A DNA stretch of 64,000 bases from Sporosarcina ureae (lineage in GTDB: Bacteria > Bacillota > Bacilli > Bacillales_A > Planococcaceae). The position numbers were made by a program, and so were the translations under genes. The notes beneath the pieces are model-generated. The model did no database searches. It saw only the letters and a list, made by a program, of their open reading frames with translations, and was not told the DNA's origin. The DNA lies in the NCBI RefSeq assembly GCF_002109325.1, contig NZ_CP015348.1, positions 2,419,501-2,483,500 on the forward strand, in the 5' to 3' direction. Of this stretch, positions 1 through 8,903 are shown piece after piece; the first letter of the stretch is position 1, and each line of letters opens with the position of its first letter.

Positions 1-320
1 ATCCGGCAGTGCAGTATATGAAATTCGGAGAACTCATCACGTTATTCAAAGAAGCTGGGCTCGATCCAGAATATTATTTGGTGACGGATTCTTCATCTGA
101 TTTGCCTTATGACTTTTACCGTCCGGGTGAAGAGAATGAGCGTGTCCCGATTTATTTACAACTAGAAAATGGTGATTTGCGTGAACTGTCGCGCATGTCG
201 GATGTGGTAGAAGCGATATCAGGAAAACGCAGAACAGACCATAAAATTTATTATCCTGAAGATTTGTTGATAGATGGAAACCCGTTGCATGAGAAGATTT
301 TGGAATTGTTGAGAGGTTAA
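1..320 (+). CDS. C-terminal end of an HD-domain protein, YwfO-like (partial)
   Basis: The reading frame is open from the left edge of the window to a TAA at 318-320, so this is the tail of a gene that starts outside. About 105 residues are visible and include no catalytic motif. I call it the C-terminus of a YwfO-type HD-domain phosphohydrolase because the following gene is ywgA-like, as in the B. subtilis ywfO-ywgA pair, and because the segment looks like the tail of that family. The identification therefore rests mainly on position. The next gene begins within about 20 bases, so the two are probably co-transcribed. Confidence 0.55.
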   Translation, partial: PAVQYMKFGELITLFKEAGLDPEYYLVTDSSSDLPYDFYRPGEENERVPIYLQLENGDLRELSRMSDVVEAISGKRRTDHKIYYPEDLLIDGNPLHEKILELLRG

Positions 321-337
321 GAGAGGGGTTGCGGGAC

Positions 338-850
338 TTGCTGCAAGAGCATGCAAAAATCGTTCAGTTTATATCGTTGGCGAATGAAGTAAATGGCCGT
401 AAGAAGATGCAAAAGATGGTGTATATATTGAAAAAGATGAATTTCCCTTTCGCGGAGAAATACGAACTCCATATGTACGGTCCTTATTCGGAAGAACTGA
501 CATTGCGAGTGGAAGAATTATGCGAGATGGGTTTTTTGGCAGAACGCTTTGAGGACAAGGGGTCATATAAGCAATATTGCTATCAAGTGACGGATGAAGG
601 CTCTAAATTCATTTCGACAGCAGACGCACCAAAAGAGCAGCTGCCGGGTTGTATTGAGCGATTGAATGAAAAGTCGTCTCGATTTTTGGAACTTGTTTCG
701 ACGTTGTTGTTTTTCGATCAACTCGATAAAGAGGATCAAATTGCTAAAGTACGTATTGTGAAAAATAAATTGAACTTCACCGATCAGGAAATGGAACAAG
801 CTTTTGATTTCATTGAAGAGATGCAAGTAAGTTCAGTAAGTTACATGTAG
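338..850 (+). CDS. ywgA: YwgA family protein
   Basis: A small cytoplasmic protein of about 170 residues without membrane segments, resembling the YwgA family of Bacilli. The N-terminal part has the pattern GRKKMQKMVYIL followed by MYGPYS near residue 48. This recalls the winged-helix Panacea/SocA-like fold, in which a KLLYL...YGP pattern is typical; that comparison is an inference. Function is unknown. The start is not ATG: TTG at 338 lies 9 bases after the Shine-Dalgarno GAGAGGGG (321-328), whereas TTG at 329 would directly abut it. The gene follows the ywfO-like frame closely and ends at a bidirectional terminator. Confidence 0.75.
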   Translation: MLQEHAKIVQFISLANEVNGRKKMQKMVYILKKMNFPFAEKYELHMYGPYSEELTLRVEELCEMGFLAERFEDKGSYKQYCYQVTDEGSKFISTADAPKEQLPGCIERLNEKSSRFLELVSTLLFFDQLDKEDQIAKVRIVKNKLNFTDQEMEQAFDFIEEMQVSSVSYM

Positions 851-856
851 CAATAA

Positions 857-885
857 AAAAGGATTCTCACGATGAGAATCCTTTT
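857..885. terminator. Bidirectional Rho-independent terminator
   Basis: A 13-bp perfect stem, AAAAGGATTCTCA (857-869) against TGAGAATCCTTTT (873-885), with a 3-base loop. It has A and T runs on both sides, so it can serve both ywgA (plus strand) and the convergent tautomerase gene (minus strand). Confidence 0.9.
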
Positions 886-892
886 GCTGATT

Positions 893-1078
893 TTACTGTT
901 CACTCATAAGTTTTCCATTTTTAAAAAGATGGTTTTTTGGCATTTCTTCAATGAAAACTGTTACGCTATCAGTAGTAGCACCAGTTGTTTCTACAACCGC
1001 TTGTGTAACCTTTTCACATAGTGCACGTTTTTGATCGTCTGTGCGACCTTCAAGCATTTTTACCGTTACGTATGGCAT
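893..1078 (-). CDS. 4-oxalocrotonate tautomerase family protein (YwhB-like)
   Basis: A 61-residue protein, the usual length for single-domain tautomerases of the 4-OT/YwhB family. After removal of Met the N-terminal residue is Pro (MPYVTVKMLEGR), the general base used for enol-keto isomerisation. The VTVFIEEMPKNH segment in the second half, and an Arg near position 12 (GR), fit the family. The physiological substrate in Bacilli is not known. A strong Shine-Dalgarno AAGGAGG precedes the ATG. It is transcribed toward ywgA and shares its terminator. B. subtilis has ywhB and ywhD in the same neighbourhood. Confidence 0.9.
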   Translation of the reverse strand: MPYVTVKMLEGRTDDQKRALCEKVTQAVVETTGATTDSVTVFIEEMPKNHLFKNGKLMSEQ

Positions 1079-1145
1079 TTTATTTCCTCCTTAGCAGAAA
1101 ATTCAGGTATAGTACATATAATAACAGAGACGGAGGGCGATTTAC

Positions 1146-1664
1146 ATGGCAAGTGAGCAAAATTCAAAACCAAAGTTAGGTTTTACTATCATAAAAAATG
1201 ATCCGACAGACGGTCATAAGGGATTCGGTATCGGGTCACTATCATTGGAAAACATCTCACCCGTGATCATCGATGTTGAAGAAGGTACAGCGCAAGTGGA
1301 AATGGGCGCTATGCATGCCCGCAGTGATACGGAGCGCGGAATCAAATTTACGACAGATCGCAAAGATTCTGAAGGTGGAAAGCCGTACTGGTTAGTTTGG
1401 GTTACCATTGATTACCGTGAAGAAGGACCGTATTATGCAGGAATTACGGCTTGTGAGATGGTGGTCAACCGTGAAAAGAGACGCGGCTATAAATTACTAG
1501 CAGATCACGTCAACCGCATGGACAAATCAATGAAGCGTAAAATCATGGTAGACGAAATGGACGATCGTTCAAAAAATATCTTGAAGGACTTCCTCCAATC
1601 GCATAATGCGGAACTATGGGAACGCAGTACACCTGAATTACACGAAGGTTTACGCACGGAGTAA
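1146..1664 (+). CDS. ywhD: YwhD family protein
   Basis: A 172-residue soluble protein matching the YwhD family of Bacilli, whose function is unknown. Typical features visible are the N-terminal GFTIIKNDPTDGHKGFG block, a central VEEGTAQVEMGAMHARSD segment and a Lys/Arg-rich C-terminal half. Start ATG at 1146 follows GGAGGG (1132-1137). The gene is divergent from the tautomerase gene and lies in the same order as in B. subtilis (ywhB, ywhD, pbpG). No catalytic motif is recognised. Confidence 0.85.
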   Translation: MASEQNSKPKLGFTIIKNDPTDGHKGFGIGSLSLENISPVIIDVEEGTAQVEMGAMHARSDTERGIKFTTDRKDSEGGKPYWLVWVTIDYREEGPYYAGITACEMVVNREKRRGYKLLADHVNRMDKSMKRKIMVDEMDDRSKNILKDFLQSHNAELWERSTPELHEGLRTE

Positions 1665-1752
1665 GCTGAAAATTTATTGGAATCAAAACTTCAAATCTCG
1701 TCAAATAAGTCAAAAATGTGACAATTTGCATTACCTCCTCTTTGAGGTTGAA

Positions 1753-1883
1753 TGTCTGCATAAAAGGAAGTAAACTAAATATACAGCTTTGCGCTGTAAT
1801 CTAGGACACCCGTTATGCAGACAATTGTTTGATAAAACACAAACCCAAGCAGTGCGGATTCATTCGATCACTGCATATCGGTC
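1753..1883 (+). ncRNA. Structured intergenic segment, candidate small RNA
   Basis: Between ywhD and pbpG lies a segment with no credible gene but several pairings. There is an 11-bp perfect inverted repeat, TGTCTGCATAA (1753-1763) with TTATGCAGACA (1813-1823). It encloses a hairpin ATACAGC/GCTGTAAT (about 1781-1800), and GCAGTG/CACTGC (about 1846-1871) follows. The stretch runs straight into a strong terminator at 1884-1926, more than 200 bases after the ywhD stop. It could be a small RNA or a long 3' UTR. I did not find a convincing promoter. Confidence 0.3.
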
Positions 1884-1926
1884 AAAAAAGCCACACTCTC
1901 CGCGGATACGGAGAATGTGGCTTTTT
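1884..1926. terminator. Strong bidirectional terminator
   Basis: A long stem, AAAAAAGCCACACTCTCCG (1884-1902) with its near-perfect complement at 1909-1926, closed by a short loop. T runs lie on either strand. It separates ywhD and the structured segment from the convergent pbpG gene. Confidence 0.85.
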
Positions 1927-1971
1927 TCAATGGATAGAGAAGTGGGGCGCTACTGCTACTGCTACTGCAAA

Positions 1972-2106
1972 TGCTCAATCGGAGGCTTTATCCGCCCTAT
2001 CACGGCCGCTAACCGCCCTATCAGAGCGGCCGAGCGCTCTATCAAGCCTGCTATTCGCTCTATCAGCCACGTCGACGGCTCATACAGCACGCGCAACCGC
2101 TCTTAG
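1972..2106. repeat. Array 1 of 21-bp degenerate repeats (7 units)
   Basis: Seven units begin at 1972, 1993, 2014, 2035, 2056, 2077 and 2098, exactly 21 bp apart. The conserved part is the first 8-9 bases (consensus CGCTCTATC, here with variants TGCTCAATC, CGCCCTATC and GGCTCATAC); the remaining 12 or so bases vary. The array lies between the terminator at 1884-1926 and the 3' end of pbpG. Related arrays are at 16061, 32664, 40281 and 50190. Because 21 is divisible by three, the array is open in a frame reading ALSxxxx heptads, but nothing indicates that it is translated. Confidence 0.85.
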
Positions 2107-2261
2107 CTCATCCCATCCTCACTATCACTTCACTCATCATCACTCAAAAAACGAAAACGGGAACAACTCCATTTTAGAATTTTCCTCTTCTCCAGAATGT
2201 TGTTCTCTCAACGAGCGATCCGTACATAACTTTTTCGGAACATCCTTATCCTTCACATAGA

Positions 2262-4193
2262 CTAATCGTTGTTTTGGACACTCATTGACTGCAATTCCGC
2301 CAGTTTCGATATCGACAATGACACCTTGCACGCCAGAAGGGGGAGGAATGGCTGTGGGGCTGTCCCTTCATGCGCGGCTTCCATGAAATCAATCCAGACT
2401 TTTTTGGAGACAGACTTATCTTCCAAGTCCTCGAGCTGTTTGCCGCGGTCGAAGCCTGTCCAGATGCCCGCTGTCAAGGTGGGAGAGAATCCAATTAAAT
2501 ACTGATCGGATATCGTTGTTCCCGACTTCGCTGCATAAGGTCGTGTTTGTTTCGGGCGCATCGACAATCCTGTAGAAGTTAAATAATCATTAAAGACGGG
2601 GTCGAACATACCTGTCATTAAATGCGTCAGCACAAACGTGTCTTGTTCCGACATCACTTGCTTCGGTTTTTTTGAAGAATGCTCATATACCAGTTTTCCG
2701 TTCGCATCCGTAATCGATAGAATCAATTGAGGTTCGACTTGTTTACCTTTTGACGCAATGCGATTATACGCTGTCGTCATCTCAAGCAATGTCACATCTG
2801 AAGTTCCGAGCGCGACCGCTGGGGATTCAGGAAACGCGACATCGACGCCAAGTCGCTGCGCCATTTTCGTATATGGCTTGTAACCGACCTGCTCAAGCGT
2901 TTTGACTGCATAAATATTATCCGATATCGCAATCGCCTGTGCTAATGAAATCGGCTTCGCCGCAAATTCTCCGTTAATATTGCTCGGCTCGTAGGTTGAA
3001 CGACCGTCGTCATACGTAAATAGCGTCTTTTCTGCTGTCATAAAGGTTAACGGATTCATCCCTTTTTCGAGCGCAGCCGCATAGAGAATCGGCTTCATCG
3101 CAGATCCCGGCTGACGTTTCGCTTGTGTCACACGGTTGAAGGAGCTATCACCAAAATCCACACCACCGATCATCGACGTGACGAATCCCGTGTCAGCAGC
3201 CATAGAAATGAATCCAACTTGCAGATCATTTGCAGGCATCGCTTGTTTAATGGCTTGTTCCGCTGCTTGCTGGTGCTGTTGATTCAACGTCGTTCGGATT
3301 TGCCAGCCACCTTCAGCAGGTACTCGCCCTTTAGACGCGAGGATGTCTTCCGCCTGTTGCCATGCAGCATCCAAAAAGTATGGAGCCACTTGTTTCATAT
3401 CTTTCCAACTCTCTGTCTTCAGCACGATTCTTTCTTCGACCGCGCGTTCCTTTTGCGCAGTTGAAATATAATCATATTCCTCCATTTGATCAAGTACGAG
3501 AAGTTGGCGGTTGCGAGAATTCTCTGGGTTATCTAAAGGTGAATAAACGGAAGGTCCTTTTGCGATGGCTGCAATCGTAGCGGCTTCTTCCAATGTCAGC
3601 TCTTTCGCGGCTTTGGAGAAATAAAATCGACTAGCCGCTTCCACGCCGTACATTCCATGCCCGAAGTAGACGGTATTTAAATAACCTTCCAAAATCGTAT
3701 CCTTGTCATAGAAAATTTCCAGTCGATAAGCAAACAGCGCTTCATGGATTTTCCGTGTCCAAGACTTTTCGTGCGTCAAATACAAATTCCGCGCATATTG
3801 CATGGTAATCGTACTCGCACCTTGTGCCTTACTCATTGTTTTGACGTCTTTCAGAACTGCACCAGCAAGTCGTTTATAATCGAATCCATTATGTGAATAA
3901 AATTTCTTGTCTTCCGTTGCTACAAAAGCTTCCGTAAGAAAAGGGGATATATCGGACAGCTTCATCCAATAACGTCGATGTTGTGAAAAATGATCCCCGA
4001 TCTGATGTCCACTATGATCGAGGAACAATGAAGCCTTTGGTACGCTCAGTGAAGGAGCACCAAGTACTTGAGCATATATTCGAAGGGCGATTAAGACAGT
4101 TACGATTGCAGCTATGGACGTGATCGACAGGGATAATGCAACCCTTTTCCACTTTCTGCGATTTGTTGATTTTATATAATCGGTACGTTTCAT
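2262..4193 (-). CDS. pbpG: Class A penicillin-binding protein (PbpG/PBP2d-like), frameshifted near C-terminus
   Basis: A bifunctional peptidoglycan synthase. It has an N-terminal cytoplasmic tail, one membrane segment near residues 18-42, a GT51 glycosyltransferase domain (EDKKFYSHNG near residue 93; QGASTITMQYARN near 124) and a transpeptidase domain. The transpeptidase shows the SAMK active serine, an SDN triad and a KSGTT box. The position next to ywhD matches B. subtilis pbpG. All catalytic motifs are intact. Near residue 617 the frame becomes implausible. Adding one base to the five-G run at 2339-2343 (plus strand) restores a family-like tail, GVQGVIVDIETGG..., which runs on to a TGA at 2140 and gives about 684 residues, close to the 691 of B. 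subtilis. The gene end is therefore probably 2140. This is either a homopolymer sequencing error or a real late frameshift. Confidence 0.9.
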   Translation of the reverse strand: MKRTDYIKSTNRRKWKRVALSLSITSIAAIVTVLIALRIYAQVLGAPSLSVPKASLFLDHSGHQIGDHFSQHRRYWMKLSDISPFLTEAFVATEDKKFYSHNGFDYKRLAGAVLKDVKTMSKAQGASTITMQYARNLYLTHEKSWTRKIHEALFAYRLEIFYDKDTILEGYLNTVYFGHGMYGVEAASRFYFSKAAKELTLEEAATIAAIAKGPSVYSPLDNPENSRNRQLLVLDQMEEYDYISTAQKERAVEERIVLKTESWKDMKQVAPYFLDAAWQQAEDILASKGRVPAEGGWQIRTTLNQQHQQAAEQAIKQAMPANDLQVGFISMAADTGFVTSMIGGVDFGDSSFNRVTQAKRQPGSAMKPILYAAALEKGMNPLTFMTAEKTLFTYDDGRSTYEPSNINGEFAAKPISLAQAIAISDNIYAVKTLEQVGYKPYTKMAQRLGVDVAFPESPAVALGTSDVTLLEMTTAYNRIASKGKQVEPQLILSITDANGKLVYEHSSKKPKQVMSEQDTFVLTHLMTGMFDPVFNDYLTSTGLSMRPKQTRPYAAKSGTTISDQYLIGFSPTLTAGIWTGFDRGKQLEDLEDKSVSKKVWIDFMEAAHEGTAPQPFLPLLACKVSLSISKLAELQSMSVQNND

Positions 4194-4289
4194 TGCTCAT
4201 CACATCCCGTTCCATTCAGTGTCTTTTGACAGTATGGTACGGTTCTGGACGGATTAAACGGACTGTGAGAAAAGTTTAGATGCGTAACA

Positions 4290-4319
4290 TTGAAACTGGT
4301 GTCGGAAGAAGTGTATAAT
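4290..4319 (+). promoter_or_regulatory. Sigma-A promoter for ywiB-argS
   Basis: TTGAAA (4290-4295), 18-base spacer, TATAAT (4314-4319). It lies 32 bases before the ywiB start in the divergent region with pbpG. Confidence 0.75.
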
Positions 4320-4351
4320 GAGTGGATATATTTACTTAAGGCGGTGAACGA

Positions 4352-4768
4352 ATGGAAGCGCTAAAAATGCAAGTTCAGCTCCGTTCCGTTATTCAACATC
4401 CAGATCAGCAAGCAGAAACGCATACGATGCAGGCAACTGGTGAAATCATTGAGAAAAAAGGACAGGCGTATTTATTATTTGAAGAACGAACTGAAGGTAT
4501 GCCAGCAGTCCGGACGACCGTGAAATTACATGCTGAAGATGCCTTCATCATGCGCAAGGGCGGCGTACAGATGCGATTGCCTTTCAGACAGGATGACATA
4601 CGCTTCGGTACATATGGCAATGGTCCTGCAGTTATGGATTTAGCCGTTCGTACGAATCAACTGGAGTGGGTACCTGGACGCTTTACGGTAGCGTACGACT
4701 TACATTCAGATGAAAGTTTATTAGGGAAATACCATTTGACAATAACCTACTCGGAGGTAACACAATGA
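4352..4768 (+). CDS. ywiB: DUF1934 domain protein (YwiB family)
   Basis: A 138-residue protein of the DUF1934 (calycin-like beta-barrel) family, the product of B. subtilis ywiB, which also stands directly before argS. Visible hallmarks are alternating beta-strand patterns and the C-terminal [18 protein letters not shown] segment. No catalytic residues are known. ATG at 4352 follows AAGGCGGTG. The stop codon overlaps the argS start by four bases (4765-4768), pointing to translational coupling. Function is unknown. Confidence 0.85.
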   Translation: MEALKMQVQLRSVIQHPDQQAETHTMQATGEIIEKKGQAYLLFEERTEGMPAVRTTVKLHAEDAFIMRKGGVQMRLPFRQDDIRFGTYGNGPAVMDLAVRTNQLEWVPGRFTVAYDLHSDESLLGKYHLTITYSEVTQ

Positions 4769-6432
4769 ATGCAGTAGAGCAGATTCAACATGAAATTAAA
4801 GAAGCATTGCACCAAGCCATTGAAAAAGCACAACTAGTAGAAGGTGCAGATATTCCAGAAATCAAACTGGAATCACCAAGAAGTAAAGAAAATGGAGACT
4901 ATGCAGCGAACATTGCGATGCAGTTGACGAAACTAGCGAAAAAACCACCACGTGCAATTGCGGAAAGTATTCTAGAGAACTTGGATACGACGAACACCGC
5001 AATCGACTCTATCGAAATTGCTGGACCTGGTTTCCTCAATATCCGTTTGAAAACAGACAGTCTTGGAGATATCGTGAAATCTGTCCTTGACCAAGGAGCG
5101 GATTACGGACGTTCAGACAGCGGACAGCAACAGAAGATCCAAGTTGAATTTGTCTCAGCAAACCCAACAGGCGACTTGCACTTAGGGCACGCACGCGGGG
5201 CTTCACTAGGGGATTCATTGTGTAATATTCTCGATAAAGCAGGCTATGACGTAGCGCGCGAATACTATATCAATGATGCGGGTAATCAAATAAATAACTT
5301 AGCGTTATCTATTGACGTTCGGTATTTCGAAGCGCTTGGATTAGAAAAAGAAATGCCAGAAGACGGCTATCGCGGTGCAGATATCATCACAATCGCAAAA
5401 GGCCTCGTTGAACAATATGGCGACAAGTACGTCCATGTGTCAGAAGAAGAGCGACTTGCATTTTTCCGTGAGCACGGCTTGAATATCGAATTGGACAAAC
5501 TGAAAAAAGACTTGGCAGATTTCCGCGTTCATTTCGACCACTGGTTCTCGGAAACATCTCTATATAACAACGGCAAGATCGAGGTTGCGCTTACTAAACT
5601 TCGTGAAAATGGCCATGTCTATGAAGAAGACGGTGCAACTTGGTTCCGCTCGACTACATTTGGTGACGACAAAGACCGTGTACTGATCAAACAAGACGGT
5701 TCATTCACATACTTAACTCCGGATATCGCTTATCATCAAGATAAACTGAGTCGCGGATTTGATAAACTCATAAACATCTGGGGAGCAGACCATCATGGCT
5801 ATATTCCGCGTATGAAAGCAGCGATTCAAGCACTTGGCTATGATCGCGATACGCTAGAAGTAGAAGTGGCGCAAATGGTTCAGCTGTATAAAGACGGAGA
5901 AAAGTTCAAGATGAGCAAGCGCACAGGAAAAGCGGTCACACTACGTGAACTCGTAGAAGAAGTCGGCCTAGACGCTGTACGTTATTTCTTCGCGATGCGC
6001 TCAGGTGATGCACAAATGGACTTCGACTTGGACTTGGCTGTTTCCAAATCCAATGAAAACCCTGTGTACTACGCACAATATGCGCACGCACGTATTTGTT
6101 CGATCTTGCGTCAGGCGAAAGAGCAAAACGTAGTGGCGTCGACAGAGAACGTCACGCTATTGCAAGATGAAAAAGAATTAGAGTTGTTGAAGAAGCTTGG
6201 AGATTTCCCAAAACTCATTAGCGACTCGGCTCGCATGCGTGCACCGCACCGTGTGACGACGTATATCCAAGAGCTAGCAGCAAGCTTCCATAGTTTCTAT
6301 AATGCGAACAAAGTGTTGGATCCTGAGAACAAGGAGCTTTCCGAAGCACGCTTGGCTTTGATTACGGCAACGAAAACGACGATTGCGAATGCGTTGAAAT
6401 TGGTAGGCGTCGAAGCACCTGAAAGAATGTAA
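4765..6432 (+). CDS. argS: Arginine--tRNA ligase
   Basis: A class I aminoacyl-tRNA synthetase that charges tRNA-Arg in the cytoplasm. Its 555 residues are the usual length. The order is an N-terminal arginyl-specific domain, the HIGH-type signature HLGHARGA near residue 138, the KMSK loop (KMSKRTG) near residue 381, and a C-terminal DALR anticodon-binding domain ending in EAPERM. The gene overlaps ywiB by four bases and ends at its own terminator. Nothing in the frame looks abnormal. Confidence 0.98.
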   Translation: MNAVEQIQHEIKEALHQAIEKAQLVEGADIPEIKLESPRSKENGDYAANIAMQLTKLAKKPPRAIAESILENLDTTNTAIDSIEIAGPGFLNIRLKTDSLGDIVKSVLDQGADYGRSDSGQQQKIQVEFVSANPTGDLHLGHARGASLGDSLCNILDKAGYDVAREYYINDAGNQINNLALSIDVRYFEALGLEKEMPEDGYRGADIITIAKGLVEQYGDKYVHVSEEERLAFFREHGLNIELDKLKKDLADFRVHFDHWFSETSLYNNGKIEVALTKLRENGHVYEEDGATWFRSTTFGDDKDRVLIKQDGSFTYLTPDIAYHQDKLSRGFDKLINIWGADHHGYIPRMKAAIQALGYDRDTLEVEVAQMVQLYKDGEKFKMSKRTGKAVTLRELVEEVGLDAVRYFFAMRSGDAQMDFDLDLAVSKSNENPVYYAQYAHARICSILRQAKEQNVVASTENVTLLQDEKELELLKKLGDFPKLISDSARMRAPHRVTTYIQELAASFHSFYNANKVLDPENKELSEARLALITATKTTIANALKLVGVEAPERM

Positions 6433-6445
6433 TATATTGAAAGTG

Positions 6446-6474
6446 GCCAAGCGGGTTTACTGCTTGGCTTTTTT
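6446..6474 (+). terminator. argS terminator
   Basis: GCCAAGC (6446-6452) pairs with GCTTGGC (6462-6468) around a 9-base loop, followed by six T. Confidence 0.85.
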
Positions 6475-6521
6475 GTTTTCGCTTTTTGAGGAGGAAGGGG
6501 AGAGCAACGTTTCGCTGCGTT

Positions 6522-6581
6522 CCAGGCGGACGCGTTCGGGAGGGCTCATCGCGGCCCCTCAGGAAAGCGTCCCCCTGCTGG
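6522..6581. repeat. Palindromic intergenic element, type A variant
   Basis: A short imperfect palindrome: CCAG and GGACGC (6522-6533) pair with GCGTCC (6567-6572) and CTGG (6578-6581). The right arm shares CCCTCAGGAAAGCGTCCCC with the type A elements at 23706, 29467, 39670 and 54370. It lies in the argS-btuF gap and is non-coding. Confidence 0.65.
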
Positions 6582-6621
6582 AGCCTCACTCCCAAACACG
6601 TTTCAATCTCCGCCTACCCCC

Positions 6622-6650
6622 TGTACAACCAACACTATTATCGCTATAAT
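6622..6650 (+). promoter_or_regulatory. Promoter of the cobalamin operon
   Basis: TGTACA (6622-6627), 17-base spacer, TATAAT (6645-6650). Transcription from here would begin just before the cobalamin riboswitch. Confidence 0.7.
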
Positions 6651-6664
6651 AAGTCATAATTACA

Positions 6665-6806
6665 TATCTTTCGAAAAGGTTCTCTAATTAACGAGATGAA
6701 AAGCGAAATCGGTTCAAATCCGATGCGGTCCCGCCACTGTACGTGCTATGCACAAGCCAGGTCACCTGCCTTTTTAAGAAAATGAAGTTCCGCAGCAACC
6801 TACGAG
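6665..6806 (+). promoter_or_regulatory. Cobalamin (B12) riboswitch aptamer
   Basis: The hallmarks of the adenosylcobalamin aptamer are present in order: a GGTTCAAATCCGATGCGG stretch, the near-invariant CCCGCCACTGT (about 6731-6741) and the B12-box-like AGCCAGGTCACCTGCC (about 6757-6772). A downstream expression platform follows, with ACCTA/TAGGT pairing and a terminator. It should lower transcription of the B12 import and salvage genes when adenosylcobalamin is plentiful. Exact edges are approximate. Confidence 0.92.
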
Positions 6807-6853
6807 GATAGGTACAGTGGAAGAAATCACACCCTGATTTCATCCCACCTCAT

Positions 6854-6879
6854 CCTTCGACCTATCGAAGGGTTTTTTT
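6854..6879 (+). terminator. Riboswitch expression-platform terminator
   Basis: CCTTCGA (6854-6860) pairs with TCGAAGG (6865-6871) around a 4-base loop, then seven T. It lies between the B12 aptamer and btuF, as expected for transcription attenuation. Confidence 0.88.
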
Positions 6880-6929
6880 AATGTCTGCGGATCGCGTAAT
6901 GAAACACACATATCAAAGGAGGAACACAC

Positions 6930-7916
6930 ATGAAGAAGTTTTGGCAACTTTTGCTGATGGCGATGCTTGCGGTACTTGTACTTGCAGCATGCGGCAACGA
7001 CAGCAAAAAAGAAGAAACACCGGCAGATGAAAATCCAGCTGGCGAAGAAACGAAAACAGATACACAATCAACGGATACAACAAGTTATCCATATACGCTG
7101 ACAGATGCAGCGGGCGAAGAAATTACATTGGAACAAGCACCTGAAACTGTAATTTCATTAATTCCAAGCAACACAGAAATTTTATTTGGTATCGATGCAG
7201 GAGATAAAGTAATCGCTGTAACAGAAAACGATGACTTTCCTGAAGAAGTAGCAGAACTTGATACAGTAGGGGACTTCACGGTCAATGTGGAAAAAGTGAT
7301 TTCATTGCAGCCAGAAGCAGTATTTGCACACGAAATGATGATGGGTTCAAGTGAAGAAGGTTTGAACCAAATTCGTGACGCTGGCATTCCAGTGATCGTC
7401 GTTCCGAATGCGGGTACATTTGACGAGACGTATGCATCGATTGAAATGATTGGTGAAGTGATGGACAAAAATGCAGAAGCTAATCAAATCGTCGAAGATA
7501 TGAAAACAAAAATTGCAGATATCGAAAAGAAAGCAGCGGATATTACAGACAAGAAGCGCGTGTTTGTTGAAAACTCCGATGCACCTGAGATCTATACACC
7601 AGGAAAAGGGACGTTCCCACAGCAATTCTTGGATATGATTCACGCTGAAAACATCGTGACAGAAGAAGGTTGGATTATGATCAGCCCTGAAACGATTGTA
7701 GATGAAAATCCGGATGTTATTTTGGCTATGTATAGCTACGTTCCAAACGTTGTAGAAAATATTAAAACGCGTGACGGGTTTGATGCGGTGACTGCGATCA
7801 AAGAAGATCAAGTCATTCAACTGGATGAAGATATCACAAGCCGTACAGGTCCACGTTTAGCTGATGGATTAGAATTATTTGCGAAAGCAATCTATCCTGA
7901 GGTATTCGGTGAATAA
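6930..7916 (+). CDS. btuF: Cobalamin/corrinoid ABC transporter substrate-binding lipoprotein (BtuF-like)
   Basis: The extracytoplasmic binding protein of a vitamin B12 importer. A lipoprotein signal peptide is clear: MKK, a hydrophobic core and the lipobox LAAC with acylated Cys21. A Ser/Thr/Glu-rich linker follows, then a two-lobed class III periplasmic-binding fold from about residue 52 (TLTDAAGEEITLEQAPETVI...). The ligand is inferred from the B12 riboswitch in front and the CbiZ-fused ATPase behind, since the fold alone does not separate B12 from iron-siderophore binders. The Shine-Dalgarno AAAGGAGG precedes ATG 6930. The permease gene overlaps its 3' end by 8 bases. Confidence 0.9.
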   Translation: MKKFWQLLLMAMLAVLVLAACGNDSKKEETPADENPAGEETKTDTQSTDTTSYPYTLTDAAGEEITLEQAPETVISLIPSNTEILFGIDAGDKVIAVTENDDFPEEVAELDTVGDFTVNVEKVISLQPEAVFAHEMMMGSSEEGLNQIRDAGIPVIVVPNAGTFDETYASIEMIGEVMDKNAEANQIVEDMKTKIADIEKKAADITDKKRVFVENSDAPEIYTPGKGTFPQQFLDMIHAENIVTEEGWIMISPETIVDENPDVILAMYSYVPNVVENIKTRDGFDAVTAIKEDQVIQLDEDITSRTGPRLADGLELFAKAIYPEVFGE

Positions 7917-8901
7917 AACCGCTCTCGCCTATGTCGTGTCGATTGCCACATTGCTTGTGGCAATCTGGCTCGGCGTATCGATCGGTACAGTGAAAATACC
8001 AATAGAGACGCTATGGAATCATTCAGATGCGACTGCAAGTAATATATTGTGGAAGATCCGGATGCCGCGTGTATTACTGGCAGGAATTGTCGGTGCATCA
8101 CTTGCTATTTCAGGAGCCGCTTTCCAAGGGCTACTGAAAAATCCATTAGCTGATCCTTACACCCTCGGAGTGTCATCCGGTGCCTCTGTCGGCGCCGTGA
8201 TCACACTCTTTTTTGGTATTTCGCTACCGGTACTTGGCGCATTCACCTTACCCGTATTTAGTATGATCGGTGCCGCAGTGACGATGTTTCTAGTAATCGG
8301 TTTCGCGCGTCTGGTTGACCGTTCAATGAAAATGGAAACGATTATATTAACAGGAATCATATTTGGTTCATTCCTTGGCTCGGTACTGTCGCTGATGATT
8401 GCATTAACGCAAGAAGAACTCCGCCAAATTGTAGGTTGGTTGCTTGGTAGCGTATCGATGCGTGGATGGAAATATATTACGATGGTTCTGCCATTTTTCA
8501 TCATCGGATCGTTCATGTTGTGGCTGAATCGTCGCGAATTGAATGCTTTACTATTTGGTGAAGAACGTGCGCATCACCTTGGAGTCAATGTAAAACAACG
8601 TAAGTTAATGATTCTGCTTGGTGGTTCGGTGTTGACGGGTTCTGCCGTGGCGGTGTCGGGAACAATTGGCTTCGTCGGCTTAGTTGTACCGCATATGACA
8701 CGGATGCTTTGGGGTTCCGATCATCGACACGTTCTACCGTTATCCTTATTCAATGGGGCCTCGTTACTCATCATTTGTGATCTTGTAGCACGAACGATTA
8801 TTTCGCCGGCTGAATTACCGGTCGGTGTCATTACGGCATTCATTGGCGCTCCGGTGTTTGCTTATATCTTTTATAAACAGCGTAGAAAAGGAGCGATGTG
8901 A
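7909..8901 (+). CDS. btuC: Cobalamin ABC transporter permease (BtuC/FecCD family)
   Basis: An integral-membrane permease of about 330 residues with many hydrophobic segments and the FecCD/BtuC signatures GLLKNPLADPYTLGVSSGAS and GTIGFVGLVVPHMTR (the cytoplasmic loop that contacts the ATPase), ending in LPVGVITAFIGAPVF. The likely start is GTG at 7909, 6 bases after GAGG (7899-7902), so the gene overlaps the btuF stop; an in-frame codon at 7879 lacks this signal. The 3' end (ATGTGA) overlaps the next start. Together with btuF and the fused ATPase it should form the complete importer. Confidence 0.93.
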   Translation: MNKTALAYVVSIATLLVAIWLGVSIGTVKIPIETLWNHSDATASNILWKIRMPRVLLAGIVGASLAISGAAFQGLLKNPLADPYTLGVSSGASVGAVITLFFGISLPVLGAFTLPVFSMIGAAVTMFLVIGFARLVDRSMKMETIILTGIIFGSFLGSVLSLMIALTQEELRQIVGWLLGSVSMRGWKYITMVLPFFIIGSFMLWLNRRELNALLFGEERAHHLGVNVKQRKLMILLGGSVLTGSAVAVSGTIGFVGLVVPHMTRMLWGSDHRHVLPLSLFNGASLLIICDLVARTIISPAELPVGVITAFIGAPVFAYIFYKQRRKGAM

Positions 8902-8903
8902 CC

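Noticed and set aside
6437-6649. 70-residue frame after argS
   Set aside because: It covers the argS terminator and a palindromic repeat and has no homology.
7879-7908. Upstream start for the btuC-like permease
   Set aside because: It would overlap btuF by 38 bases without a ribosome-binding site, while GTG 7909 has GAGG at proper distance.
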